This document shows, one piece after another, positions 1-8,358 of a stretch of 64,000 nt of DNA; position 1 is the stretch's first letter, and every line of letters begins with the position of its first letter. The stretch is from positions 1 to 64,000 of the forward strand of contig NZ_BAYX01000009.1 in assembly GCF_000696095.1 (NCBI RefSeq), given 5' to 3'. The notes below the pieces were generated by a model, which saw only the letters and a list, made by a program, of their open reading frames with translations, made no database searches and was not told the DNA's origin. Origin of the DNA: Rhizobium rhizogenes NBRC 13257. Lineage in GTDB: Bacteria; Pseudomonadota; Alphaproteobacteria; Rhizobiales; Rhizobiaceae. Position numbers and translations under genes: made by a program.

Positions 1-10
1 AAAATTGCAA

Positions 11-84
11 TGGCTGGGGCGCCTGGATTCGAACCAGGGATGGCGGTACCAAAAACCACTGCCTTACCGCTTGGCTACGCCCCA
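11..84 (-). tRNA. tRNA-Gln (anticodon TTG)
   Basis: Read on the minus strand this is a complete 74-nt cloverleaf. The acceptor stem TGGGGCG pairs with CGCCCCA and is followed by an encoded GCCA end. The T-arm contains GGTTCGAATCC, and the anticodon loop TTTTGGT places TTG at the anticodon, which reads CAA glutamine codons. The discriminator and CCA are genome-encoded. It points away from the cupin gene, and no integrase or attachment repeat is visible beside it. Confidence 0.95.
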
Positions 85-242
85 CCAGAGTGACATGGCG
101 ACGATCCGCGCCAAATCACCGCCTGATTAGCAAAGGTCGCATCCGCTCACAATCATTAAGTTATAGGTGAGCGCATATTTTTATCCGCTTCCCAAGTGGC
201 TATGCTAGGTCTTGTCATCCCCAAATCCCATCAGGAGACCCA

Positions 243-545
243 ATGAGCCAGTATCGTGCCCGCCCGCCCGCTGTCCCCACCGTGCTTGTCGACGATGATG
301 TCGTGCGGATTACCCGCTGGGATTTCGAGCCGGGCGCCGATACCGGCCACCATGTCCATGGCCTCGGCTATGTCGTGGTGCCGATGACCGACTGCCAGTT
401 CCTGCTGGAGGAGCCGAGCGGAGACAGGCGCGTCGACATTGCCAAGGGCGCGGCCTATCGGCGGGAAGCCGGCGTCGAGCATAATGTGGTCAATGCCGGC
501 TCCGAGCCGATGTCCTTCATAGAGGTCGAATACAAGCGATCATGA
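243..545 (+). CDS. small single-domain cupin protein
   Basis: A 100-residue protein made almost entirely of one cupin beta-barrel. The metal-binding region HHVHGLGYVVV lies near residues 35-45 and a second conserved stretch, GVEHNVVNAG, near 78-87. The start is supported by CAGGAG five bases upstream. The stop overlaps the start of the next gene (ATGA), so the two are probably translationally coupled with the metallo-beta-lactamase protein. Single-domain cupins can be metal-dependent enzymes or small-ligand sensors. Nothing in the sequence fixes a substrate. Confidence 0.8.
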   Translation: MSQYRARPPAVPTVLVDDDVVRITRWDFEPGADTGHHVHGLGYVVVPMTDCQFLLEEPSGDRRVDIAKGAAYRREAGVEHNVVNAGSEPMSFIEVEYKRS

Positions 546-1450
546 GCAATCCAGACTTCGATCTTGCCTTCGAGGCCGCCTACGGCCGCGCCGTGCCGGT
601 TGCGCCCGGCATCGAACGGATGACGGTCAACAATCCCAGCGCCTTCACCTTTCACGGCACCAACAGCTATATCGTCGGCGGCTCGTCGGTCGCAGTCATC
701 GATCCCGGTCCGGAGAATGAAGAGCATTTTGCCGCGCTGATGGCGGCGCTGAAGGGGCGCGAGGTCACGCATATCTTCGTCAGCCACACCCATCGCGACC
801 ACTCGCCGCTCGCCAAGCGGCTGAAGGAGGCGACGGGGGCGCTGACGGTCGGCCAGGGGCCGCACCGGGCGGCGCGGCCCCTGCATGAGGGTGAGGTCAA
901 TCCTTTCGCCGAGAGTTCGGACACGGATTTTCGGCCGGATATCACGCTTGGCGATGGAGAAAGCGTCTCGGGGGACGGTTGGCAGCTGACCGCGCTTCTG
1001 ACGCCCGGCCATACGGCCAATCATGCCTGTTTCGCGCTAGAGGGCAGCGGCGTCGTCTTTTCCGCCGACCATGTCATGGCCTGGGCAACGACGATCGTCG
1101 CGCCGCCGGACGGCTCCATGGCCGACTATATGGCCTCGCTCGAGCGACTGCTTGCCCGTGACGACCGCCTGTTTCTGCCCGGCCATGGCGGCCCGGTGAA
1201 GGAGCCCGCTTCCTTCATGCGTGGCCTGCGAACCCACCGGCGCATGCGCGAGCGCGCCGTGCTGGAGCGCATCAAGGCCGGCGACCGGCTGATCCCCGAC
1301 ATGGTCAAGGCCATCTACCGCGACACGGACCCGCGCCTGCATGGCGCCGCCGCCCTGTCGGTGCTGGCGCATCTGGAGGATCTGGTGGAAAAGGGTCAGG
1401 TGCTGACGGACGGGCCGCCGGCGCTGCTCGGGGCTTACAGGCCCGCCTAA
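542..1450 (+). CDS. MBL-fold metallo-hydrolase (LACTB2/glyoxalase II-like)
   Basis: A 302-residue metallo-beta-lactamase-fold hydrolase. The zinc motif HTHRDH is at residues 82-87, followed by a PGHT histidine, an SADHV aspartate and a late PGHGGP histidine. Together these make a complete two-metal site. The C-terminal region after about residue 220 is helical, as in LACTB2-like proteins, where a small winged-helix domain follows the lactamase fold. It is coupled to the upstream cupin gene by a 4-base overlap. Family members hydrolyse thioesters, phosphodiesters or RNA, so the substrate here is unknown. Confidence 0.85.
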   Translation: MSNPDFDLAFEAAYGRAVPVAPGIERMTVNNPSAFTFHGTNSYIVGGSSVAVIDPGPENEEHFAALMAALKGREVTHIFVSHTHRDHSPLAKRLKEATGALTVGQGPHRAARPLHEGEVNPFAESSDTDFRPDITLGDGESVSGDGWQLTALLTPGHTANHACFALEGSGVVFSADHVMAWATTIVAPPDGSMADYMASLERLLARDDRLFLPGHGGPVKEPASFMRGLRTHRRMRERAVLERIKAGDRLIPDMVKAIYRDTDPRLHGAAALSVLAHLEDLVEKGQVLTDGPPALLGAYRPA

Positions 1451-1456
1451 ACCAGG

Positions 1457-2389
1457 TCAACTTCCGGCAATGCCCAGGAGCTCGGCGTCCAGCGCCTTCA
1501 AATAGCTTTCGGCGATATCGGCGCTGATACCGAGATCATCCTGACCGTAGCGCGAGGCGACGCGGACATCGACCAATGTCGTCTCCGCCTCCTCGCGCAG
1601 TCGGATCAGCACATCGAAAGGCAGGCCGAAAATGCGGGTGCGGGTCTGCCCCTGCAAGACGACATCGGTATTCTGGCGGATGAGATCGGCTACGCCGTCG
1701 CGATAGGGGCGCGGCGTCGGCACCGGGATGATATCGGGCATATCGGTGACGGCGCTGTCATCCGCCGTCGGGCTCGGGCGCTGCCGGGGCGTGCGACGGC
1801 GCGGTCTTTGATCGCCGTTCGGATCGACCAAATCGGTGCCTTCAACCTTGACGATGGTGATGTGATTGTCACTGGCGACCTTGCGCACGGCTTCAAGCAC
1901 GCGGTCGGACGCCCCCTCATAACGGCGACTGGTGAGCGCGGGATAGGCGACATTCTGCGCCTCGCGATCCCCTGATGTCACAAGCCGCCTGGCCGGCAGC
2001 CAGAGTTGCTTGGCCTCCGGCGTCGCCAGCCATTCCGGAGCGTCAGTGACATCGGTGGACACATCATAGATCGCCGGCCGGCTCCAGTAGCGCTCGACAC
2101 CAACGCCGACGATCGCCAGCGGCAGCGCGGCATAGATCAGCGCTTTGACGGCCGAAACGCCGCCGAGCGCAGCCATCCGCCAGAGCTGCGTGAGGCCAAT
2201 GACCGCAAGCAGTACCGCAAACGCGGCGAATCCGGCCGAAACCAGCAGCAGCAGAACGAAATAAGGTGTTTCCAGCGGCCCAAACCGATGGCCGATCAAG
2301 ATCACCCCGCACAGCACCAGCGCAAAGGAAGCAATCAGGCGCGCGGCGCGGGCGGCATGCGAAACGGGACGGTCGAAACGAATGGTCAT
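1457..2389 (-). CDS. DUF1499 family membrane protein
   Basis: About 310 residues. Three hydrophobic segments fill the first 120 residues (around LIASFALVLCGVILIG, a second leucine-rich helix, and AALPLAIVGVGVERYW). A soluble DUF1499 domain follows, with the typical FPALTSRRYEG-like element (here YPALTSRRYEG). A proline/arginine-rich low-complexity stretch interrupts the domain. I chose the ATG giving MTIRFDRPV because it begins just before the first membrane helix. The frame stays open upstream to 2542 but lacks a convincing ribosome site there. It is convergent with the MBL gene. DUF1499 proteins have no established biochemical role. Confidence 0.75.
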   Translation of the reverse strand: MTIRFDRPVSHAARAARLIASFALVLCGVILIGHRFGPLETPYFVLLLLVSAGFAAFAVLLAVIGLTQLWRMAALGGVSAVKALIYAALPLAIVGVGVERYWSRPAIYDVSTDVTDAPEWLATPEAKQLWLPARRLVTSGDREAQNVAYPALTSRRYEGASDRVLEAVRKVASDNHITIVKVEGTDLVDPNGDQRPRRRTPRQRPSPTADDSAVTDMPDIIPVPTPRPYRDGVADLIRQNTDVVLQGQTRTRIFGLPFDVLIRLREEAETTLVDVRVASRYGQDDLGISADIAESYLKALDAELLGIAGS

Positions 2390-2623
2390 CAAGGGCTCGT
2401 CGGCGCGTCGGATCGGAAAGCGGATGAACCGAATCCCTGGGGCTGATCCCATGTTTAGAGCAAGAAACGGCGAAAATAAATCGGATGTCGCGGCACGGAT
2501 AAACAAGCTTCGACTGCGAGCCGATTTGGTATCGCCTAGCACAAAAACGTGAGTACTTGCTTAAATTCCGAAAAAAGGCCATGATTTTCGTGTTTTACCG
2601 TGGCTATGAAAGGACTTGAGGAG

Positions 2624-3049
2624 ATGGGAACGAAGAAATCGCCCGACATCGCCGCCAAGCCATCGCCTGCATCGACCGGCGTGGCTGCCGATGCCAGCGA
2701 GCCTGCCCTGCCGCTCGAACTGCTGGAACTCGAGCTTTCGCTCGATGGTTTTTCCGGTGGGGAAGCGGGATTTTGCGAAGCGGTGCGAACCGCCGCCAGA
2801 GCTGTGGGCGGCGAACTCCTGTTCGATCTTCCGGCCACCGGACTGATATCGGAATACCGCCGGCTGGCCGTTCTGTGGATACCGGAGGGCGGAGAGAACA
2901 TGCGGATCATCTTCGCGGCGCTCGACCTGGACGGAGCGGAAATTCGCGTGCTGGAGCCGAGTGAAGAAACCGAGCATCTGCTCAGCTTCACCGATGCCTT
3001 CGTCGATCTGCTGCAACGCCTGCCGGAAAGGCTGGACGACGCCGCCTGA
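2624..3049 (+). CDS. conserved hypothetical acidic protein
   Basis: About 141 residues, markedly acidic, with no signal peptide or membrane helix. I do not recognise a family. Codon use matches the neighbours and the frame is clean. The start is uncertain: the ATG at 2624 has AGGA about nine bases upstream, while 2606 (ATG) and 2600 (GTG) are in-frame alternatives. The N-terminus is proline/alanine/serine-rich. The rest alternates short strands and helices, with LELLELELSLDG and YRRLAVLWIPEGG as its most distinctive parts. Probably a cytoplasmic protein of unknown function. Confidence 0.6.
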   Translation: MGTKKSPDIAAKPSPASTGVAADASEPALPLELLELELSLDGFSGGEAGFCEAVRTAARAVGGELLFDLPATGLISEYRRLAVLWIPEGGENMRIIFAALDLDGAEIRVLEPSEETEHLLSFTDAFVDLLQRLPERLDDAA

Positions 3050-3137
3050 ACGTTTTTAGCCGTGCGACAGGCCTTTCGCGCCCTGCCGCACGGCATTATG
3101 ATCTCTGCCTGCACATCTCAATCCAGGACATCAGGCC

Positions 3138-3413
3138 ATGCGTATTTCTCCGGCACTCCTCCTCATAGCCACAGGCTTGCTCCTATCCGGTTGCCAGACG
3201 GCGGAAGAGATCCGAGCGGCGGACCAGTCGAGATGCAGCGGCTACGGCTTCAGGCCCGGCACGCAGAATTTTGCGAATTGCATGATGAATCAGGATTTGA
3301 GCCGCCGCGCCGACCAGCGTGCCTTCATGGAAAGCAATGACGATTTCTTCTGGGGACCGCCCTATGTCATCGGGCCGCGCTATTATCATCATCGCGGCTA
3401 CTGGCGGCGTTGA
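3138..3413 (+). CDS. small hypothetical lipoprotein
   Basis: A 91-residue protein that begins with a short lipoprotein signal (ISPALLLIATGLLLSGC), giving a lipobox LLSGC with the modified cysteine at residue 19. The mature part contains two further cysteines (RCSGYGF and NCMMNQ) and an aromatic, histidine-rich C-terminal tail (YYHHRGYWRR). Small outer-membrane lipoproteins of this build are common in Rhizobiales. Function unknown. The gene lies convergent to ppdK. Confidence 0.75.
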   Translation: MRISPALLLIATGLLLSGCQTAEEIRAADQSRCSGYGFRPGTQNFANCMMNQDLSRRADQRAFMESNDDFFWGPPYVIGPRYYHHRGYWRR

Positions 3414-3436
3414 TCGCGCCGCCACTCGCGTGAGTG

Positions 3437-6103
3437 TCAGATCCTGGCCTTGATGGCCGCCTGTGCCGCCGCGAGCCTGGCGATCGGCACGCGGAAGGGT
3501 GAGCAGGACACATAATCCAGCCCGATCTCCTCGCAGAAATGGATCGAGGCGGGATCGCCGCCATGCTCGCCGCAGATTCCGAGCTTCATGTCGTTGCGGG
3601 TGCGGCGGCCACGTTCGGTGGCGATGCGGATCAGTTCCCCCACGCCATCGAAATCCAGCGAGATGAAGGGATCATGCTCGATGATGCCCTTGCGCTGGTA
3701 GGTCGGGATGAAAGCGGCAGCATCGTCGCGCGACATGCCGAAAGTCGTCTGCGTCAAATCGTTGGTGCCGAAGGAGAAGAACTCGGCCGCTTCGGCGATG
3801 ATATGGGCGCGAAGTGCTGCGCGTGGCAGCTCGATCATGGTGCCGACGAGATAGTCGATCTTCATGCCGGCTTCGGTCATGACGGCACCGGCGACCTCGT
3901 CGATCCGCGCCTTGACGTAATCGAGCTCGGAACGCAGACCGACCAGCGGCACCATGATTTCCGGAACCACCGCCGCACCCGTCTCCTTCGCGGCGGCAAC
4001 CGCCGCCTCGAAGATGGCACGGGCCTGCATCTCGACGATTTCGGGATAGGAAATCGCCAGCCGGCAGCCGCGATGGCCGAGCATGGGGTTGAACTCATGC
4101 AGTGCGTCGACCCGCTGGCGCAGGATGGCGGGCTCCATGCCCATGATGCCGGCGACCTCGGCGATCTCCTCGTCCGTCTTCGGCAGGAATTCGTGCAAGG
4201 GCGGGTCGAGCAGACGGATGGTCACCGGCAGGCCGTGCATGATGGTGAATAGGCCTGTGAAATCGAGCCGCTGCATCGGCAGGAGCTTGTCGAGGGCGGC
4301 GCGGCGCCCTTCCTCGCCTTCCGCAAGGATCATCTCGCGCATCACATGGATACGATCGCCTTCGAAGAACATATGCTCGGTGCGGCAAAGACCGATGCCC
4401 TCGGCGCCGAAGGCGCGGGCGGCGCGTGCATCCGCCGGCGTATCGGCATTGGTCCGCACCGTCATGCGTCGCGAGCGGTCGGCCCACTCCATAATGCGGC
4501 CGAAATCGCCGGAGAGTTCCGGCTGGATCATCTGCACCTCGCCCTTCAGCACCTGGCCGGCGGAACCGTCGATGGTGATGATGTCACCCTTCTTCAGGGT
4601 AATGCCGATGCCGATTAGCTTTTCGTTGCGCATGTCAAGGCGCATGGTGCCGGCGCCGACGACGCAGGGCAGACCCATGCCGCGGGCGACGACCGCCGCA
4701 TGGCTGGTCATGCCGCCGCGCGTGGTGAGTATCCCCTCGGCGGCATGCATGCCGTGAATATCCTCCGGGCTGGTCTCGATACGCACGAGGATGACCTTGC
4801 GGCCCTCCTCCTCGGCAGCGATCGCCTCCTCGGCAGTAAAGACGATTTCGCCCGTGGCCGCCCCCGGCGAAGCTGGAAGGCCGGAGCCGATGACTTCGCG
4901 ATGGACGCGCGGGTCGATGGTTGGATGCAGGAGCTGGTCAAGCGTCGAGGGCTCGATGCGCGAGACGGCCTCATCCTCGGTGATCACGCCCTCGTCGACC
5001 ATGTCGACCGCCACCTTCATCGCCGCCTTGGTGGTGCGTTTGCCGGCGCGGGTCTGCAGCATCCAGAGCTTGCCGCGCTCGATGGTGAACTCCAGATCCT
5101 GCATGTCGCGGTAATGCGTTTCAAGCTGGGTACAGATGCGGCGGAATTCGGCAAAGGCCTCCGGCATCAGCTTTTCCATCGACGGCCGATCATAGCCGGA
5201 AGCGATGCGGGCAGCCTCGGTGATGCTCTGCGGCGTGCGAATGCCGGCGACGACATCTTCGCCTTGTGCATTGACGAGGAATTCGCCGTAAAGCTCCTTC
5301 TCGCCGGTCGATGGATTGCGGGTGAAGGCGACGCCGGTCGCCGACGAATTGCCGAGATTGCCGAAAACCATGGCCTGGATATTGACCGCCGTGCCCCAGG
5401 CTTCGGGAATATTGTGCAGATGGCGATAGGTGACCGCACGCGGGTTCATCCAGCTGGAAAAGACGGCGCTGACCGCCCCCCAAAGCTGCACTTCCGGTTC
5501 CTGCGGAAAGGCCTCGCCGAGTTCCTCTTCGATAACGGTCTTGTAGAGCGAGACCACATGCTGCCATTCGACGGCGGACAGATCGGTATCGAACTCATGG
5601 CCGAGACGGGCCTTCTCGTCCTCGAGGATCTCCTCGAAAACCTCGTTGTCGAGACCCATGACGACATCGGCATACATCTGGATGAAGCGGCGGTAGCTGT
5701 CCCAGGCAAAGCGGGCATCGCCGGCATCGTGGCCGAGCGCCTGCACCGTGGCATCGTTGAGGCCGAGATTGAGGACGGTATCCATCATGCCGGGCATGGA
5801 GGCGCGCCCGCCAGAGCGCACGGAGACGAGCAGCGGCTGCGCGGTATCGCCGAACTTGCGCCCGGTGATCGCTTCCATCTGCTTCAGCCCCTGCATGACC
5901 TGCGGTTTCAGCTCATCCGAAACGTTGCGGCCGTTCTTGTAATAGAAAGCGCAGGCATCGCTCACGATCGTCAGGCCGGGCGGAACCGGCAGGCCAAGGC
6001 TGCACATCTCGGCAAGATTGGCGCCCTTCCCCCCGAGCCGCTCATAATCCCTAGCGCGACCCTCGGCCTTGCCATCGCCGAATGTATAAACCCACTTGGT
6101 CAT
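3437..6103 (-). CDS. ppdK: pyruvate, phosphate dikinase
   Basis: An 888-residue enzyme interconverting pyruvate, ATP and Pi with PEP, AMP and PPi. The N-terminal ATP-grasp domain opens with VYTFGDGKAEG, then YERLGGKGANLAEM. The swivelling phosphohistidine domain carries GGMTSHAAVVARG near residue 455, with the catalytic histidine in TSHAA. The C-terminal PEP/pyruvate barrel ends with the CGEHGGDP and GLDYVSCSPFRVP motifs. Length and motif order match the bacterial family. In rhizobia this enzyme works at the gluconeogenic PEP node. It is a single gene facing away from the ParDE module. Confidence 0.97.
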   Translation of the reverse strand: MTKWVYTFGDGKAEGRARDYERLGGKGANLAEMCSLGLPVPPGLTIVSDACAFYYKNGRNVSDELKPQVMQGLKQMEAITGRKFGDTAQPLLVSVRSGGRASMPGMMDTVLNLGLNDATVQALGHDAGDARFAWDSYRRFIQMYADVVMGLDNEVFEEILEDEKARLGHEFDTDLSAVEWQHVVSLYKTVIEEELGEAFPQEPEVQLWGAVSAVFSSWMNPRAVTYRHLHNIPEAWGTAVNIQAMVFGNLGNSSATGVAFTRNPSTGEKELYGEFLVNAQGEDVVAGIRTPQSITEAARIASGYDRPSMEKLMPEAFAEFRRICTQLETHYRDMQDLEFTIERGKLWMLQTRAGKRTTKAAMKVAVDMVDEGVITEDEAVSRIEPSTLDQLLHPTIDPRVHREVIGSGLPASPGAATGEIVFTAEEAIAAEEEGRKVILVRIETSPEDIHGMHAAEGILTTRGGMTSHAAVVARGMGLPCVVGAGTMRLDMRNEKLIGIGITLKKGDIITIDGSAGQVLKGEVQMIQPELSGDFGRIMEWADRSRRMTVRTNADTPADARAARAFGAEGIGLCRTEHMFFEGDRIHVMREMILAEGEEGRRAALDKLLPMQRLDFTGLFTIMHGLPVTIRLLDPPLHEFLPKTDEEIAEVAGIMGMEPAILRQRVDALHEFNPMLGHRGCRLAISYPEIVEMQARAIFEAAVAAAKETGAAVVPEIMVPLVGLRSELDYVKARIDEVAGAVMTEAGMKIDYLVGTMIELPRAALRAHIIAEAAEFFSFGTNDLTQTTFGMSRDDAAAFIPTYQRKGIIEHDPFISLDFDGVGELIRIATERGRRTRNDMKLGICGEHGGDPASIHFCEEIGLDYVSCSPFRVPIARLAAAQAAIKARI

Positions 6104-6239
6104 TTTCCCCCGTCCAACTCCTTAAGCTGAACTTAATTCATTGAGACGGAAAAGAAAATCGACAAATGCGGCAAATTGTTGCGCTGCACAATAAATATCG
6201 GTTGTAGTCTGGTTTATCCGCACTTTCTCAAGGATCCGA

Positions 6240-6254
6240 TAGGATTAAATCCTA
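6240..6254. promoter_or_regulatory. palindromic operator candidate upstream of parDE
   Basis: A perfect 15-bp palindrome, TAGGATT-A-AATCCTA, ends 34 bases before the parD start, between the divergent ppdK and parD genes. ParD-type ribbon-helix-helix antitoxins repress their own operon by binding such inverted repeats. Function is inferred from position and symmetry. Confidence 0.55.
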
Positions 6255-6288
6255 CTCTGTGCTAGAAAAGCTCGATAAGGAGATCGCT

Positions 6289-6579
6289 ATGAGAACGACC
6301 CAAGCCCTTAGCATCACACTTCCGTTGGAAATGGCGCAGATGGTGAAAAGCAAGGTTTCGTCCGGCGAATATGCCAGCGAAAGCGAAGTGATCCGCGATG
6401 GTCTGCGTGCGCTCGCCGCACGCGACGCCGCTGTCGAAAAATGGCTGCGCGAAGAGGTCGTGCCAACCATCCAGGCACATGACACCGACCCCGGTCGCGG
6501 CCTTTCTGTCGAGGAGACCCGGAAACAGCTCCATGCACATATTGATGCGCGAAGCGGACAAAAGACCTCTCGCGCATGA
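6289..6579 (+). CDS. parD: type II antitoxin, ParD family (ribbon-helix-helix)
   Basis: About 96 residues. The N-terminal ribbon-helix-helix DNA-binding domain reads RTTQALSITLPLEMAQMVKS and continues with YASESEVIRDGLRAL, the hallmark of ParD antitoxins. The C-terminal acidic tail would wrap and neutralise the toxin. The ATG at 6289 is preceded by AAGGAG with six-base spacing, which is better than the in-frame GTG at 6259. The stop overlaps the toxin start by four bases. The dimer probably represses its own promoter through the palindrome just upstream. Confidence 0.88.
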   Translation: MRTTQALSITLPLEMAQMVKSKVSSGEYASESEVIRDGLRALAARDAAVEKWLREEVVPTIQAHDTDPGRGLSVEETRKQLHAHIDARSGQKTSRA

Positions 6580-6878
6580 AATATACGGTCGTTTTCGACG
6601 TAGATGCACGAGCCGATCTAGCTGAACTCTATGAATATCTGCTGCCCGAAGCGGGCGAACGCGTCGCCCGCGACTATATCGATCGCCTGATTGACTACTG
6701 CGCCGCATTCGAGACTTTTCCGGAACGCGGCACGCGCCACGAGGACATCAGCCCTGGCCTTCGCACGGTGGGATATCGCCATAGGGCAACCATCGCCTTT
6801 CGGACCAAGGACGACACCGTCACCATCATGCGAATATTCCACGGCGGAAGAGAAATACGATTGACCACCGAGGAGTAG
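6576..6878 (+). CDS. parE: type II toxin, ParE/RelE family
   Basis: A 100-residue toxin of the ParE/RelE fold. The N-terminal KYTVVFDVDARADLAELYEYL and the later FPERGTRHEDISPGLRTVGY and YRHRATIAFR segments are typical. ParE toxins poison DNA gyrase whereas RelE members cleave mRNA. The arrangement after a ParD-type antitoxin favours ParE. The start overlaps the parD stop (ATGA), ensuring coupled synthesis. The gene appears intact. Confidence 0.87.
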   Translation: MKYTVVFDVDARADLAELYEYLLPEAGERVARDYIDRLIDYCAAFETFPERGTRHEDISPGLRTVGYRHRATIAFRTKDDTVTIMRIFHGGREIRLTTEE

Positions 6879-6891
6879 GTCTCAAAGACCG

Positions 6892-8217
6892 CTAAGCCCC
6901 CGGCTCCCGCCGCGCCAATATCTTGTCGATCCGCATGCCGTCGAGATCGATGATCTCGAAATGCCAGCCGTCGAATGTGAAGCTTTCGCCGACGTCCGGC
7001 AGATGGCCCAGATGATAGAGCGCAAAGCCCGCGAGCGTGTGGAAGTTGCTGTCTTCTGAGCGATCGCGCAGGCCGAGCCGCTCGAAAGCGTCGTAGGCCG
7101 GCATCATGCCTTCCATCAGCAGCGAACCATCCGCGCGCTCGACGACATCCGGGCTCTCGTTTTCCATGTCAGGCAGATCGCCGGCGATGGCCTCCAAGAG
7201 GTCCGTCTGCGTGACGATCCCCTCCAGGCTGCCATATTCATCGATGACCATGGCAAGGCGGACAGGCGCGCGCTTGAAGCTTTCCAGCACCTTGAAGACG
7301 GCGGTTGCTTCGTGGACGATCAGCGGCTGGCGAATGACCGCCATCGGATCGAGCGGCTTGCCGTTCAGAAGCTGATCGAGGAGATCCTTCTTCAAGACCA
7401 TGCCGATCGGCTCGTCTATCGATCCGCGGCTGACGAGAAGCTGTTCGAAACGGCTCTCCCGAATGGTTTTTTGTATCTCCTCGGGCGTGTCGTCGGCATC
7501 GATCCAATCGATTTCCAGCCGGGGCGTCATGATGTCGGAGACGTCCCGGTCGCCGATGTTGAAAACGCGTTCGACCAGTTCCTGCTGCGCCTGCTCCAAA
7601 AGACCGGCTTCCTGGCTTTGGGCGACCAGAAGCTTGATTTCCGCCGGCGAATGCAGCGAGCCTTCGCCGGTGCCCGGCCGCAGACCGAAAAGCCGAAGAA
7701 CCAGATTGCCGAGGCCATTCAGCACCGTGATCGCCGGGCGAAGCAGGAAGAGGAAGAGGCCGAGCGGCCGCACGACACTCAGCGCCGTACCTTCGCTGCG
7801 CTGCAATGCCAGGCTCTTCGGCGCGAGTTCGCCAAGCACGATATGCAAGGCGGTGATGATGATGAAGGAAATCGCAACCGCGACGGCATGCGATCCGGCA
7901 GCGGCCCAGGAGCCGGGCAGAAAAGCGAGAAGCGGCTCAAGGAGATGGGCGAGTGCGGGTTCACCGACCCAGCCAAGCGCAAGCGAGGAGATGGTGATGC
8001 CAAGCTGCGTGGCCGCAAGATTGGCGTCGAGATTGTCGACCGCCTTTTGCAGCGCCTTGGAGTTCATCCGCCCTTCGGCGACCAGCTCTGTCACGCGGCT
8101 GCGTCGCACGGACACGAGAGAAAACTCGGCGGCGACGAAAAATCCATTGGCTGCCACAAGAAACAATACGGCGAGTATTCCGAGGATATCGAAAATACTG
8201 CCATCAGACCCAGACAT
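6892..8217 (-). CDS. HlyC/CorC-family membrane protein (DUF21, CBS pair, CorC_HlyC)
   Basis: A 441-residue protein with an N-terminal DUF21/CNNM membrane domain of about four helices (first helix ILAVLFLVAANGFFVAAEF, with the family's AAEFSLVSVRRSR). Two CBS motifs follow around residues 215-335 (MTPRLEIDWID and APVRLAMVIDEYGSLEGIV). The C-terminal CorC_HlyC domain spans roughly 350-435. Relatives are implicated in magnesium/cobalt efflux or tolerance; the hemolysin name is historical. It is monocistronic between the parDE module and smc. The transported ion is not provable from sequence. Confidence 0.88.
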   Translation of the reverse strand: MSGSDGSIFDILGILAVLFLVAANGFFVAAEFSLVSVRRSRVTELVAEGRMNSKALQKAVDNLDANLAATQLGITISSLALGWVGEPALAHLLEPLLAFLPGSWAAAGSHAVAVAISFIIITALHIVLGELAPKSLALQRSEGTALSVVRPLGLFLFLLRPAITVLNGLGNLVLRLFGLRPGTGEGSLHSPAEIKLLVAQSQEAGLLEQAQQELVERVFNIGDRDVSDIMTPRLEIDWIDADDTPEEIQKTIRESRFEQLLVSRGSIDEPIGMVLKKDLLDQLLNGKPLDPMAVIRQPLIVHEATAVFKVLESFKRAPVRLAMVIDEYGSLEGIVTQTDLLEAIAGDLPDMENESPDVVERADGSLLMEGMMPAYDAFERLGLRDRSEDSNFHTLAGFALYHLGHLPDVGESFTFDGWHFEIIDLDGMRIDKILARREPGA

Positions 8218-8358
8218 GCTTCCCTTCCGGGCGGTTCAGCGCCACGTATTATTGATCGAAAACAAAACTATCACGCTTTGTAGCTGTACGGCAGCCGAAG
8301 CGGCAATTTCTTGTCGATATGGAAACAGTTTTCTCTCTTTCCAGTCGGGAGAATGCGC

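Noticed and set aside
4700..6130. 476-codon plus-strand open frame opposite ppdK
   Set aside because: Composition is that of an antisense shadow of a G+C-rich gene, with no family motif. ppdK on the other strand is unmistakable.
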